Assembly: GCF_000025845.1 (NCBI RefSeq)
Contig: NC_014014.1
Coordinates: 124,001 to 188,000 of the forward strand
From: Mycoplasma crocodyli MP145
GTDB lineage: Bacteria > Bacillota_I > Bacilli_A > Mycoplasmatales > Metamycoplasmataceae
Length of the DNA stretch: 64,000 nt
Direction of reading: 5' to 3'
Shown here: one piece after another, positions 29,837-48,715 of the stretch
How positions within the stretch are numbered: position 1 is the first letter of the stretch
How the letters are laid out: every line of letters starts with the position of its first letter
Position numbers and translations under genes: made by a program
Notes under the pieces: model-generated
The model's database searches: none
Seen by the model: the letters and a program-made list of their open reading frames with translations, nothing else
What the model was told of the DNA's origin: nothing

Positions 29837-32533
29837 ATGAAAAAAATTAATAAATTAAAAATGTTTGGAGTATTAGCAATTGCAATTTCTTTTGCACCTA
29901 TTGCTATGTCTACTTCATGTAAAAAAATTGATGATAAAAAACCAGTTACTCCTCCCACCCCAGGTAAAGAAAAAACTGATAAAGAATTAATTGATGAAGA
30001 AGTATTAAAGGTAAAACTTTCTATTAAAGGCTTAGAAGAAACTAAATACAATACCAAATTTGCTGATGAAATTAATAAAACCGATATTGTATTAAATGGC
30101 TATGATACAGCTAAATATACATCAACAATTGAAGAATTTAAAACTTCAAAAGATGAAGGTAAAATAACAGTTAAATATACATTAAAACTTACAAAAGACA
30201 ACAAAATAGTAAGTAAGCAAATGACTCATGAATTTAAAAACTTTAAAGTTGCAGCAACCACCCCGGTTGTAAAAACTGATAAAGAATTAATTGATGAAGA
30301 AGTATTAAAGGTAAAACTTTCTATTAAAGGCTTAGAAGAATCTAAATACAATACAAAATTTGCTGATGAAATTAATAAAACCGATATTGTATTAAATGGC
30401 TATGATACAGCTAAATATACATCAACAATTGAAGAATTTAAAACTTCAAAAGATGAAGGTAAAATAACAGTTAAATATACATTAAAACTTACAAAAGACA
30501 ACAAAATAGTAAGTAAGCAAATGACTCATGAATTTAAAAATTTCAAGATTATAACCGAAGAAGATTTAATTAATGATGAATTTGCAAAAGTTACATATTC
30601 AATTGATAAGTTAGAAGAAAGTGCATACCCAACTAAAAAAGCAAGCGAAATTACAAAAGCAATGTTATTGTTCGATGGTTATGAAAAGACTAAGTATGAA
30701 GTTATAGTGGTTAATTTTGTAACAGATGATTCATTAGGAACAATTAATTTTACATATCAACTTAAGTTAACTGCTAAACCAACAGTTTTAAGTTTGACAA
30801 AAAACGTTGTCTTAACTAAGTTTAAAATTGATACAACCATTGTTAAAAGCGCAGAAGATACTGAAGTTGAAAAAATAACAGTTTCAATTTTGGGTATTAA
30901 CGTTGTTGATTATCCTAAACATGTACCAGATGAATTTGAATTTGATTCATCCGTTGAACTTAATGGATATGATAAATCTAAATATTTAGCAAGTGTTGAA
31001 AAAATTACTTCGGATAGGTTTGAAGGAACTTTAAGTGTAACTGTTAAAATTACAAATCAAGCTGACACAACAAAAGTAAGTAAATTAAGAACCATTCTTG
31101 TAAATGGTTTTCAAAAAAATACCAAAACCGAAAAACAAATAGCTGATGAAGAAGTGATGAAACTAAAATTTATTATTAATGGAGTTGAAGAAAAAGATTA
31201 CAAAGATACTCTTCCAGAAGATATAGATAAACTACAAATTCAATTAATAAATTACTTGTCAGAGCGTTTTGATGCTGAAATTACAACTTTTAGTGCTGAT
31301 AATAAAATAGGTAAAATTACTTTCAATGTTAAATTAACAAGTAAATATGACAATAAAATTATGAGTAGAGAAAGAACAATCGAGATTAATGGGTTAAAAA
31401 CATCTACAAAAACAGCTAAAGAATTAATTGATGAAGAGGCTAAAAAAGCAACATTAAAAATTAAAACATATGAAGAAGCAGATTATCCAAACATCTCGCT
31501 TATTGATTTAAATAATTATGATGTAAGTGTTATTAATATTAATTCAACTAAATATTATGGAACCATCACTCATTTTAAAAGAGATGTAGAATTAGGAAAA
31601 TTAACAGTTAAATTTAAATTGAGTTTATTAGTACCTTCAGCAACTCCGCTTGAAAGTGAAGAAATAACAAAAGAAATAACCACATTTAAAAGAGTTAATA
31701 TTCAAGAAGAAATAGATAAAGAAATAGACAAAATAAAAATTATTGAAATATCAGGAATTGAAAAAGCAAATTATCCTAAACACTTAGCTAGTTCTATAAC
31801 CAAAGACAAAGTTAAGCCAAATACAGGTGTAATTAACCAAAATCTCTACTATGCAATTGTTGATGAAGTTAATGCTGATGATGAAGCCGGAAAATTAACT
31901 GTTAAATTCCACTTAAAATTTCTTAATGGATTAACTATAATAAGTAAAACAAATACTATGGTTCTAGATAATTTCAAGAAAAAAACACAAAAAGAATTAA
32001 TTGACGAAGAACTTGCAAAAGTAAAAGTGGCTATTAAAGGTATACCTACAACTGAATATAAAAATAAACAAGCAAGTGAAATTAAAGAAGATCAACTTGA
32101 ATTTACAGGATTTAATACTGAAAGATATGAAGTTAAGGTTGAAAACTTTAAGACTGATAATAGAACAAGTAAAGTAACTTTTGATTATTATCTACAAACA
32201 AAAGCAACACCAGTTACAATAAGTGCTAAAAAATTTGGTTTTGAAATTACAGGCTTTAAAGTACTTACAGAAATGGAATTATTAGAATTACAACTTAAAC
32301 TTATAAAATATAGTTATGTTGGTAAAAAAGAAGATATTAAAGCTTCAACAGCAGATAAAGGAAGAATATCTATTAATGATTATGATCCAACAAACTTTGA
32401 CAAAACAGAAGTAACTATTACAAATACAAACGATGCAGAAGGAAAACTTACATTCACATACACATTAAAATCTAAAAAAGACACTACCGTAACTAAATTA
32501 GTTACCGTTGTAATGGAAGGATTTAAGAAATAA
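29837..32533 (+). CDS. Large repetitive surface lipoprotein of the lipoprotein-17 repeat type
   Basis: An 898-residue lipoprotein. The signal peptide ends at MSTSC (Cys29), then a Lys/Pro linker, then nine tandem domains of about 90-100 residues. Each starts like KELIDEEVLKVKLSIKGLEE and contains a GYD-x-x-KY motif and a KGKITVKY-like strand, ending with a F/NGFK motif. This matches the mycoplasma lipoprotein-17 variable-surface repeat as I recall it. Repeats 1 and 2 are almost identical in DNA, the others diverged. A promoter -10 TATAAT is at 29807-29812 and AGAGGT at 29827-29832 is the likely RBS. Expected role: host interaction or immune evasion, by family inference. Confidence 0.88.
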   Translation: MKKINKLKMFGVLAIAISFAPIAMSTSCKKIDDKKPVTPPTPGKEKTDKELIDEEVLKVKLSIKGLEETKYNTKFADEINKTDIVLNGYDTAKYTSTIEEFKTSKDEGKITVKYTLKLTKDNKIVSKQMTHEFKNFKVAATTPVVKTDKELIDEEVLKVKLSIKGLEESKYNTKFADEINKTDIVLNGYDTAKYTSTIEEFKTSKDEGKITVKYTLKLTKDNKIVSKQMTHEFKNFKIITEEDLINDEFAKVTYSIDKLEESAYPTKKASEITKAMLLFDGYEKTKYEVIVVNFVTDDSLGTINFTYQLKLTAKPTVLSLTKNVVLTKFKIDTTIVKSAEDTEVEKITVSILGINVVDYPKHVPDEFEFDSSVELNGYDKSKYLASVEKITSDRFEGTLSVTVKITNQADTTKVSKLRTILVNGFQKNTKTEKQIADEEVMKLKFIINGVEEKDYKDTLPEDIDKLQIQLINYLSERFDAEITTFSADNKIGKITFNVKLTSKYDNKIMSRERTIEINGLKTSTKTAKELIDEEAKKATLKIKTYEEADYPNISLIDLNNYDVSVININSTKYYGTITHFKRDVELGKLTVKFKLSLLVPSATPLESEEITKEITTFKRVNIQEEIDKEIDKIKIIEISGIEKANYPKHLASSITKDKVKPNTGVINQNLYYAIVDEVNADDEAGKLTVKFHLKFLNGLTIISKTNTMVLDNFKKKTQKELIDEELAKVKVAIKGIPTTEYKNKQASEIKEDQLEFTGFNTERYEVKVENFKTDNRTSKVTFDYYLQTKATPVTISAKKFGFEITGFKVLTEMELLELQLKLIKYSYVGKKEDIKASTADKGRISINDYDPTNFDKTEVTITNTNDAEGKLTFTYTLKSKKDTTVTKLVTVVMEGFKK
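29971..30541 (+). repeat. Near-perfect 300-bp tandem repeat inside the lipoprotein gene
   Basis: The segment beginning AAAAACTGATAAAGAATTAA occurs at 29971 and again at 30271, exactly 300 bp apart, so each unit is 100 codons. The copies differ by only two bases up to about 30541 and diverge in the linker. The in-frame unit length means copy number can change without breaking the gene. Confidence 0.9.
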
Positions 32534-32545
32534 CATCATTTTTCT

Positions 32546-32583
32546 AAAATTAACCAGGCTTGTGCTTGGTTAATTTTTTTAAA
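32546..32583 (+). terminator. Terminator after the first repetitive lipoprotein
   Basis: AAAATTAACCA and TGGTTAATTTT form the stem, with GGCTTGTGCT-like loop, followed by TTTTTTT. Confidence 0.75.
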
Positions 32584-32695
32584 AACTAGTATTAAGCAAC
32601 TTATAAAACTTAAATTTTAAAAAAACTTCAAGTTTACTAAAAAAGGAAAAAACAGCATTTCATTTCTATATAATATTTTATAAATAGGGGTTAAA

Positions 32696-34273
32696 ATGAA
32701 AAAAATAAACAAGTTAAAAACGTTCTTAATATTGAATGGGGTTATATCTTTTATACCATTAGTCATATCAACATCTTGTGATAATAAGAAAGAACATAAA
32801 CCTGATTCTTCACTAGATATGCCCACTGTTCCTAAAGATAAAGAAAAAACAGCTAAAGAATTAATTGATGAAGAAATAGATAAAACAAATATAACAATTG
32901 ATGGGCTAGAAGTGCAAAAATATAATACAAAATTTGCTGATGAAATAACAGAATCGATCACTAACATAAATGGCTACGATAAAGCTAAATATGGTTTTGT
33001 TATACAAAAATTTACTACTTTAAAATTAGAAGGTAAAATTACTATTACATATTCATTAAACACTAAAGATGAAAAAAGTAAAATTATTAGTAAATCAATA
33101 ACTAAAGAACTAAGTGGCTTCAAACTTGAAAAAATCAGTACCATTAGCAATGAGGATAAAGAACTTGTAAAAGTTAAAGTTTCTTTAGATTCGGTCGACA
33201 AAGATACCTATGGTGAACACGTTCCTGATGAGTTTGATGAAACAAGTATTTTATTTAGTGATTATGATGAAACTAAATATGAAGCAAATGTAATTAAGTT
33301 AACACCTGATAGACTTCAAGGAACATTAACTATTGAGTATAACATTTCAAATAAAGAAGATAGTGCTAAAGTTAGTAAAATAGCATCATTTGTTTTATCA
33401 GGATTTGAAAAAAATACAAAGACAACTAAAGAATTAATTGATGAAGAAGTATTAAAAGTAAAAGTTAATATTAATAATATTGAAGCTGAAAACTATTCAA
33501 AATATTATGCTAGTGAAATTCCTGAATTTGACTTAGTAATAAGTGAATATTCATCAAGATATACAATACATCGAGATGAATTTAAATTCGATAATAAAAC
33601 AGGTAAGGTATCAATAAAATATTGATTAGAATTAAGTTATGATCACTCTATAGTTAGTGACAAAAAAGTCTATGAAATAATCGGATTCAAACAAACTGAT
33701 AAATCACTTCAAGAATTAATTAATGAAGCAGCTGAATCAACGAAGATTACTGTAAAAGACATACTTGAAGAAAACTATCCAAAATCATTTTTAACAGAAG
33801 TCAAAGACAAGGATATAAAAATAACTGGATATAATGATACTATTTATATAAGTAAAATTAAAAGTATTGAAATTAAACCAACTGAAGGAAAAATAACAGT
33901 TGTTTATACTTTAAAAGAGTCGATAGGTAGTTTAGAAAGTGTTGAAAAAACAAAGATAATCACAGCGTTTAAAAAGTTTGATATTTCTATTAAAAAATCA
34001 TTGGATTTAGAAGTGGATAAAATTACTGATTTCACTATAGATGAGTTAGATAAGTCTAAATATTTAACTGTTTTAGCAAGTACGATTGATGTAAATAAAA
34101 TTAAACCAGTTTTATCGGTAGTTGATTTAACTAAATATGATTTTAAAATTAATGAAATTAAAGCGGAAGATAAAACTGGAACTATAAGTATAAAATATCA
34201 CTTAAATCTAAAAAGTGATCAAATGTATATAAGTAAAATTAATACATTTGTAATAAAAGGATTTAGATTATAA
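32696..34273 (+). CDS. Second repetitive surface lipoprotein, paralogue of the preceding gene
   Basis: A 525-residue lipoprotein with signal peptide ending ISTSC (Cys28) and five domains of the same repeat family (KELIDEEIDKTNITIDGLEV, then GYDKAKYGF and similar). Trp at 33623-33625 is TGA. Its signal peptide begins MKKINKLKTFLILNG, close to MKKINKLKMFGVLAI of the upstream gene, showing common descent. Its repeat 3 (EDKELVKVKVSLDSVDKDTY, then EHVPDEFDE) resembles repeat 4 of the upstream protein more than its own neighbours. TATAAT at 32669-32674 and AGGGG at 32686-32690 lie upstream. Function is surface-related by inference. Confidence 0.87.
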
Positions 34274-34345
34274 AGTTAATATAAAATACAAGCAATCAAT
34301 TTTGATTAATCATTCTTTGTAAAGGTGTTAAAAATTAGAAAATAA

Positions 34346-34460
34346 TTGAGCATTTTTAAAATTTTATTGCTATAATAATTTCGTTATTTATTAACTGAAA
34401 AATTCTGTACTAGGTTTATATATTAAATATATGCTTGGTTAGAACATAATTAAAGGAGAC
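34346..34460 (+). promoter_or_regulatory. rpsO promoter and possible structured leader
   Basis: TTGAGC (34346-34351), a 19-nt spacer and TATAAT (34371-34376) precede a leader of about 80 nt. The leader can fold as CTAGGTTTATATA with TATATGCTTGGTTAG around 34411-34443. S15 represses its own mRNA through structured leaders in many bacteria, so a similar element is possible; this is inference. AAAGGAG at 34452-34458 is the RBS. Confidence 0.45.
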
Positions 34461-34464
34461 AATT

Positions 34465-34731
34465 ATGGTTACAAAAGAAAGAAAAGCTGAACTTGTTAAA
34501 AAGTATGGTGCTAACCCTAAGGATACAGGTGCAACATTTGTTCAAATAGCAATTTTAACTGAAGAAATCGAAGATTTAAAACCTCACTTTTTAAACAATC
34601 CAAAAGACAATCACTCACGTCGTGGATTTATGGCTAAAATTTCAAAACGTAAAGTTTTATTACAACACTTAAAGAAATCAAATTTTGATTTATATAATAA
34701 ATGTTTAGAAGACCTTGGAATTCGTAAATAA
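34465..34731 (+). CDS. rpsO: 30S ribosomal protein S15
   Basis: S15 binds the central domain of 16S RNA early in assembly; 88 residues. KYGANPKDTGATFVQIAILT, HFLNNPKDNHSRRGFMAKIS and KRKVLLQHLKKSNFDLY are conserved. It is a single-gene unit with its own promoter and terminator. AAAGGAG precedes the start. Confidence 0.97.
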   Translation: MVTKERKAELVKKYGANPKDTGATFVQIAILTEEIEDLKPHFLNNPKDNHSRRGFMAKISKRKVLLQHLKKSNFDLYNKCLEDLGIRK

Positions 34732-34768
34732 AAAAATAAGCAACTTAACGAAGGCTGCTTATTTTTAT
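34732..34768 (+). terminator. Terminator after rpsO
   Basis: AAAAATAAGCA and TGCTTATTTTT form the stem around an ACTTAACGAAGGC loop. It may also serve the convergent gene, whose end it overlaps. Confidence 0.8.
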
Positions 34769-35397
34769 TTTCTGTTTTCGTATGATAAAAATTTGTTTAT
34801 CAGTGCTTTTTCTAAAATGTCTCCAAGATATGTAACATCATTTCTTGAAAGAATAAGTTTATTAAATATTCTAATATAAATAATAATTGAAACTAATGTA
34901 ATAATAGCCATAATAAAAGCACACAATCCAAAAGATAGCATTACCATAATTGCCTTAGAAAAATTTAGTGTGAAATTAATTGAGATACCATAAAATATTC
35001 CAGCAATACTATTTACAAAAATATTTATGCTTAAAAAAGCTATTATCATTGTTAATTTAAGAATATTTATTAGGTTCTTGGGGGGCTTAGTTCCCGATGC
35101 TATTTTATAAACCATGAATCTTACAGGTTTATAATCTTTAACAAATCACTTTATAACAGGATTAAACAAAAACAATGAATAGAGCTTATTATTGTCATCT
35201 TTATATTTTTCAAATGTTTGAATATATAAAATATTAATAGATGAATAAAATAAAAAAAGTGCTGAAAAGTCATGTATTAATCAACCAAAAAAAGAAAAAT
35301 ATTTAGAAACTCAACCAAGTAGAAGAAAAGTAATCCCTATTCCCAAACAAAATAAGGAGATTAAAAAACAAAGTTTAAATTTATTAATCTTTTTCAT
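34765..35397 (-). CDS. Multi-pass membrane protein, unknown function
   Basis: A 210-residue protein starting MKKINKFKLCFLISLFCLGI, with TGA-encoded Trp residues at several positions. At least four hydrophobic segments are visible (near residues 8-30, 38-55, 110-140, 150-175), including KLTMIIAFLSINIFVNSIAG and FGLCAFIMAIITLVSIIIYI. A central RFMVYKIASG loop gives a faint resemblance to RDD-family proteins, not enough to assign. It is convergent with rpsO and divergent from recA. Confidence 0.75.
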
Positions 35398-35531
35398 ATT
35401 TTTCAATTATATATTTTTCTTTTAATTAATATAATTTAATTAATAAACAAAATAACAAACATGGAAAAAAATCTTTTTTGTTCTTTTTTTGTTCGTATTA
35501 TTTTTTTTATTAATAGCATCATGGAGGAAAG

Positions 35532-36515
35532 ATGATTAAAGAAGAAGAAAAAAACATAATTATCAAAGAAGCTTTAAATGCTATTGGTAAAAAATTTGGT
35601 AAAGAATCTATCATGCTATTAGGTAGTGTAACCGATGTAACTATTGATACCTTTTCAAGTGGTTCTCATTCACTCAATAAGATTTTAGGAGTTGGTGGAT
35701 TTCCTAAAGGAAGGATTATTGAAATTTATGGGCCTGAAAGTTCAGGTAAAACAACGGTTTGTTTACATGCTATTGCTGAAATTCAAAAAAAAGGCGGACT
35801 TGCAGCTTTTATAGATGCTGAACATTCAATAGATCCTAATTATGCATCTAATATAGGTGTTAAGGTTGATGAACTTATTTTATCTCAACCGGATTCGGGT
35901 GAACAAGCTTTAGAAATAGTTGATTTATTAGCTAGATCAGGAAATATTGATTTAATAGTTGTTGATTCGGTGGCTGCTCTAGTTCCGGAAGCGGAACTTC
36001 AAGGTGAAATGAAAGACCAACAAATCGGAACACAAGCAAGGTTAATGTCTAAAGCACTAAGAAAAATAGCTGGAACATTAAATAAAAACAAAACAACAGT
36101 TATTTTTGTTAACCAAATCAGAGAAAAAGTAGGTGTTATTTTTGGTAATCCAGAAACTACTTCAGGTGGTAGAGCCCTTAAATTCTATGCTTCAATTCGT
36201 GTTGAAGTTAGAAAAGGGGCAAATATAAGTGATTCTAAAGACATTGTTGGAAATGAAATTAAATTCAAAGTGGTAAAAAACAAACTTGCTGCACCTTATA
36301 AAAGTGCAACAAGTGAAATAATATTTTCACGAGGAATTAATGCTACAAAAGAATTAATAGATTTAGCAATTGAAGCAAATTTAATATCTAAAAAAGGCTC
36401 TTGATATAGTATTGACGATAAAAATGTTGCGCAAGGTGAAAAATCACTTGAAGCATACATTGAAGACAATATAGATCTTAAAAATGATTTAATGAAAAAA
36501 CTTAACTTAATTTAG
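35532..36515 (+). CDS. recA: Recombinase RecA
   Basis: RecA catalyses strand exchange in homologous recombination, which would drive repeat exchange in the lipoprotein genes. It has 327 residues. Walker A is GPESSGKTT, Walker [13 protein letters not shown], and the L2-adjacent block [20 protein letters not shown] with [20 protein letters not shown] is conserved. A GGAGG RBS (35523-35527) precedes the ATG. The frame passes TGA at 36402-36404 (KKGSWYSID). The acidic C-terminal tail of longer RecA proteins is short here. Confidence 0.97.
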
Positions 36516-36537
36516 TCTTATATATTATAATTAACAC

Positions 36538-37356
36538 ATGAATAAAAAGGGAATAAACTTATTATTTCTTGGCGATGTATTTGGCGAACTGGGAATTAAA
36601 ATAATAGAAGATATGCTTCCGGGCTTAATTAAAAAATGAAAAATTGATTTTGTAGTTGCTCAAAGTGAAAATGTTTCAGATAGAAAAGGTTTTATAGAAG
36701 CTGATTATTTGAGATTAAAAGCTGCTGGTGTCAATGCTTTTACTCTTGGAAATCATGTATGATCAAAACCAGACATTTTGAAAATAATTAATAACGAAGA
36801 TATTATTAGACCTCTGAATATAGAAGAGTCATATCCCGGTAAAGGTTCAAACATCTTTACCCTTCCTAATGATGTAACAATTAGAGTTACTTCATTAATG
36901 GGAATAACCTTTAATCATCTTCTTCCTCCATGAGAAGAAGAGTATGCAAATAACTTTTTTGACTATATAGATGATATTATTGAGAACGGTCGAAAAAGTG
37001 ATTTCCATTTCATTGACTTCCATGCAGAAACTACTTCAGAAAAGAATGTTCTTGCCTTATATTTGGATGGAAAAATAGATGGTATATGTGGTACGCACAC
37101 GCATGTTCAAACTAATGATGCCCGTATACTACCTAATGGAACAGCATTTATAACAGATGCCGGAATGAGTGGTCCATCCAATTGTGCAATTGGAGCAAAC
37201 TTCCAAGAAGTTTATGAAAAAATGAGATACGGATCTAAAGTTAGATATAAAGCAGGAAATAATGAACCACAATTTAATGGTGTGTTAATGCAGCTTAATA
37301 TAAATAAAAAGCTTAATAAAATTACTCCTATAAATATAGGACCTAAATTAAAATAA
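36538..37356 (+). CDS. YmdB-family metallophosphoesterase
   Basis: Calcineurin-like phosphodiesterase of the YmdB/TIGR00282 group (2',3'-cyclic nucleotide phosphodiesterase in Bacillus), 272 residues. Metal-binding blocks: FLGDVFGELG, QSENVSDRKG (Asn-x-Ser variant), LGNHVWSKP, DFHAETTSEK and GTHTHVQTND. It follows recA by 22 nt; ymdB is also near rny/recA in Firmicutes. TGA codons are Trp. The start ATG 36538 has no good SD. Confidence 0.88.
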
Positions 37357-37385
37357 TGGTGTGCCGTGGCAAACCATTATTTTTA
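37352..37385 (+). terminator. Terminator after the ymdB-like gene
   Basis: AATAATGG and CCATTATT form the stem with inner TGTGCCGTGGCAAA, followed by a T-run. It overlaps the stop codon. Confidence 0.8.
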
Positions 37386-37400
37386 TAGCAATTAATATTA

Positions 37401-37418
37401 ATATACGCGCGCGTATAT
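37401..37418. repeat. Perfect 18-bp palindrome with a CG-alternating core
   Basis: ATATACGCGCGCGTATAT is its own reverse complement and contains an alternating purine-pyrimidine core, strikingly GC-rich for this AT-rich surrounding. It lies about 80 bp upstream of the first rRNA promoter. It is not present upstream of the second rRNA operon. A protein-binding site or cruciform/Z-DNA-prone element is possible. Confidence 0.6.
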
Positions 37419-37476
37419 ACATTTATAAATATTAATTACTAAATTAAATACCTATAAAAATATTTTAATTATTTTG

Positions 37477-37504
37477 TTTGGAAATATTTTTTTTATCTTA
37501 TAAT
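37477..37504 (+). promoter_or_regulatory. Promoter of rRNA operon 1
   Basis: TTTGGA (37477-37482), 16-nt spacer, TATAAT (37499-37504). The same boxes with the same spacer stand before operon 2. The leader TTCTTTGAAAACT (37538-37550) is a boxA-like antitermination sequence. Confidence 0.75.
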
Positions 37505-37578
37505 AGTTAAGCAAGCTTTAAATTAGCAAGCATGAGTTCTTTGAAAACTAGATATATACAATATAACATGACAGTCAA

Positions 37579-39085
<1,507 letters not shown>

Positions 39086-39409
39086 ACGGAGTACAGTTGT
39101 TACAAAATGTCACAACACTTACAATAAAGACTAATTAATATAATAAATAAACAAGGCGTCATGTTCTAATGATTTTAGTCCATTAGGTATATCTAGTTTT
39201 GAGAGAACTCTCTCATTTGTTCTTTGAAAACTGAATAGTAAAGAATATTGATATGAACAACGACATCAATAAATAAAATTAACAAAAACAATTTTGTCAA
39301 TTTGTTTTGATCATCGAGAAATTTATTACATCAAGTAATAATTCATTGAAATGTCTTAAAATACATCAACAATAGGAAAATACATAACAATAAATATTTT
39401 GAAAGTTGT
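39086..39409 (+). other. 16S-23S internal spacer, copy 1
   Basis: About 324 bp with no tRNA gene, as usual in this group. It contains a boxA-like TTCTTTGAAAACT (39221-39233), matching the one in the operon leader, preceded by a GAGAGAACTCTCTC hairpin (39199-39212). This probably serves antitermination and RNase III processing. Confidence 0.75.
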
Positions 39410-42300
<2,891 letters not shown>

Positions 42301-42369
42301 AAGATGTCAATTAAGACATTTTAATGAATTATGATTAAGCATCTTTACATTCAGTTTTGAGAGAACAAA

Positions 42370-42395
42370 GTCCAAAATGGACATTTTTTTTATCT
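42370..42395 (+). terminator. Terminator of rRNA operon 1
   Basis: GTCC-AAAAT-GGAC followed by ATTTTTTTT. It is preceded by GTTTTGAGAGAAC, as in copy 2. Confidence 0.7.
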
Positions 42396-42565
42396 TTTTT
42401 TACTATGTATAAGTCGAATAAGATAAATGCTATATTTTTTTGCATTAACATTTTATTTTGAACATAATAATTTTTACAAATTGAAATAAGAAATTATTGG
42501 TAATAAATACATTTTTCAAGCCCTAAAAAGCATTTTTGCTAATTTTTATATATAATTTTATTATT

Positions 42566-43621
42566 ATGGAAAAAATATTTGACAATTTCGGTCTTAATTC
42601 AGATTTTTGTTCTTTTGAAAAGGTAACATTTAGCCCCAATGAACTAAGAGAAATCAAAAAAATAGCAACATATGCTACAAAATCACTTGATAGTGACCTA
42701 CTTGAAGAACAACTAAAACTCATAATAATTAACAAATTAGAAAAATGACCTCATAAATTTAATGAATCTAAAAAGGAAATTGTTATTGATAAATGCATTA
42801 ATACAAATAACTTATCACGCGGTTTTTGTCACATCACCAATAGAATTTTGAAGGTTACACATTTTAAATTTTTAAACGCTTGTGTCAAAAGAATTATTAA
42901 GTCACTTAAATACAAACCTAAAGTAACGTTTGAAAATTGTGTAATGGTTTTAATGAATTCAAAAACTTATAGTAATAAAGGTTTGCTAATTAATGAACAA
43001 GAATATTTATGTGAACGTAAAAATAATTTTTTGAAAGCAATAGATATACCTTATGGTTTTTTTCAATTAGTAGGTGATTTTGCAATAAAAGAAAATTATT
43101 TATATAAAGATACAGTAACCCATTTTTTTAAAAAAGAAGAATTTTCGCAATCTACTGAAATAAGAAATTTATTTTTGGTAATTCCAGCTTTATTAGAATT
43201 GATAGAAAATTTCTATTTAAATGAATACTTTAAAATTGATGACAAACACTTGTGAAATTATATTGAAGATTATTTTTATACACAAAGGAATATAAATAGA
43301 AAGGTTTATATTCCTAGCCCATATGCAATATCTGAATGAATTAGTAATTATTATAAGATCACTCGTGAAGAAGCAAAAATACTTTATTCAAAAATTGCAA
43401 AAGGAATAAAACACGAAAATACACTATATTGATTATTATCATCTTTATACTTTTATTATTTTGACGAATTTAATGACCAAGAGTTTGTAAAATTTTTAAA
43501 ATCAAACTTTATTTACTCATTTACTTTTGAATTTAAGCATTTAAGTAATTACAAAATAGCTAAAATGTTTTTTATGATTCATAAACTTTATTTCTTTTAT
43601 TCTAATGAACAATCAGAATAG
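42566..43621 (+). CDS. Unknown 351-residue protein between the rRNA operons
   Basis: I do not recognise this gene. From the ATG at 42566 (MEKIFDNFGLNSDFCSFEKV) the frame runs through TGA Trp codons to TAG. The protein is Lys/Asn/Phe/Tyr-rich and looks mostly helical, with no signal peptide, clear membrane segment, or known catalytic motif. Internal features are ITREEAKILYSKIAKGIK and several Phe/Tyr-rich patches (FYLNEYFKIDDKH, YWLLSSLYFYYFDEF). It is the only gene in the 1.3 kb separating the two rRNA operons, so it shares their transcriptional neighbourhood. There is no SD near the start, and a TATAATTTTA box stands 17 nt upstream, suggesting an almost leaderless mRNA. Confidence 0.75.
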
Positions 43622-43722
43622 TCCTTTTATTTATGAAAAATCAAATGTAAAACTTTTTATATAATGCTTTTTTAGAGAGTTTTTTTATTAGAAATTTTAT
43701 TTGAAAAAAAATGAAAAAAAAG

Positions 43723-43750
43723 TTTGGATTATTTTTTTTTAGCATATAAT
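43723..43750 (+). promoter_or_regulatory. Promoter of rRNA operon 2
   Basis: TTTGGA (43723-43728), 16-nt spacer, TATAAT (43745-43750), same architecture as operon 1. The initial transcribed region CCTTTTCAAAAGG can form a small hairpin and differs from copy 1. The boxA-like TTCTTTGAAAACT follows. Confidence 0.75.
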
Positions 43751-43825
43751 TGTTAAGCAAGCCTTTTCAAAAGGAAGCATGAGTTCTTTGAAAACTAGAT
43801 ATATACAATATAACATGACAGTCAA

Positions 43826-45332
<1,507 letters not shown>

Positions 45333-45656
45333 ACGGAGTACAGTTGTTACAAAATGTCACAACACTTACAATAAAGACTAATTAATATAATAAATAAACA
45401 AGGCGTCATGTTCTAATGATTTTAGTCCATTAGGTATATCTAGTTTTGAGAGAACTCTCTCATTTGTTCTTTGAAAACTGAATAGTAAAGAATATTGATA
45501 TGAACAACGACATCAATAAATAAAATTAACAAAAACAATTTTGTCAATTTGTTTTGATCATCGAGAAATTTATTACATCAAGTAATAATTCATTGAAATG
45601 TCTTAAAATACATCAACAATAGGAAAATACATAACAATAAATATTTTGAAAGTTGT
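45333..45656 (+). other. 16S-23S internal spacer, copy 2
   Basis: Same 324-bp tRNA-less spacer as in operon 1, with the boxA-like TTCTTTGAAAACT (45468-45480). Confidence 0.75.
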
Positions 45657-48551
<2,895 letters not shown>

Positions 48552-48620
48552 AAGATGTCAATTAAGACATTTTAATGAATTATGATTAAGCATCTTTACA
48601 TTCAGTTTTGAGAGAACAAA

Positions 48621-48645
48621 GTCCAAAATGGACATTTTTTTATCT
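48621..48645 (+). terminator. Terminator of rRNA operon 2
   Basis: GTCC-AAAAT-GGAC then ATTTTTTT, one T shorter than in copy 1. Confidence 0.7.
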
Positions 48646-48715
48646 TTTTTTGCTATGTACAAGTCGAATAAGATAAATGCTATATTTTTTTTATTTTTAG
48701 AATATAATTAAAAAC

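Noticed and set aside
29815-30057. Minus-strand ORF of 80 codons at the lipoprotein start
   Set aside because: Opposite a clear lipoprotein signal and repeat; no own RBS or homologue.
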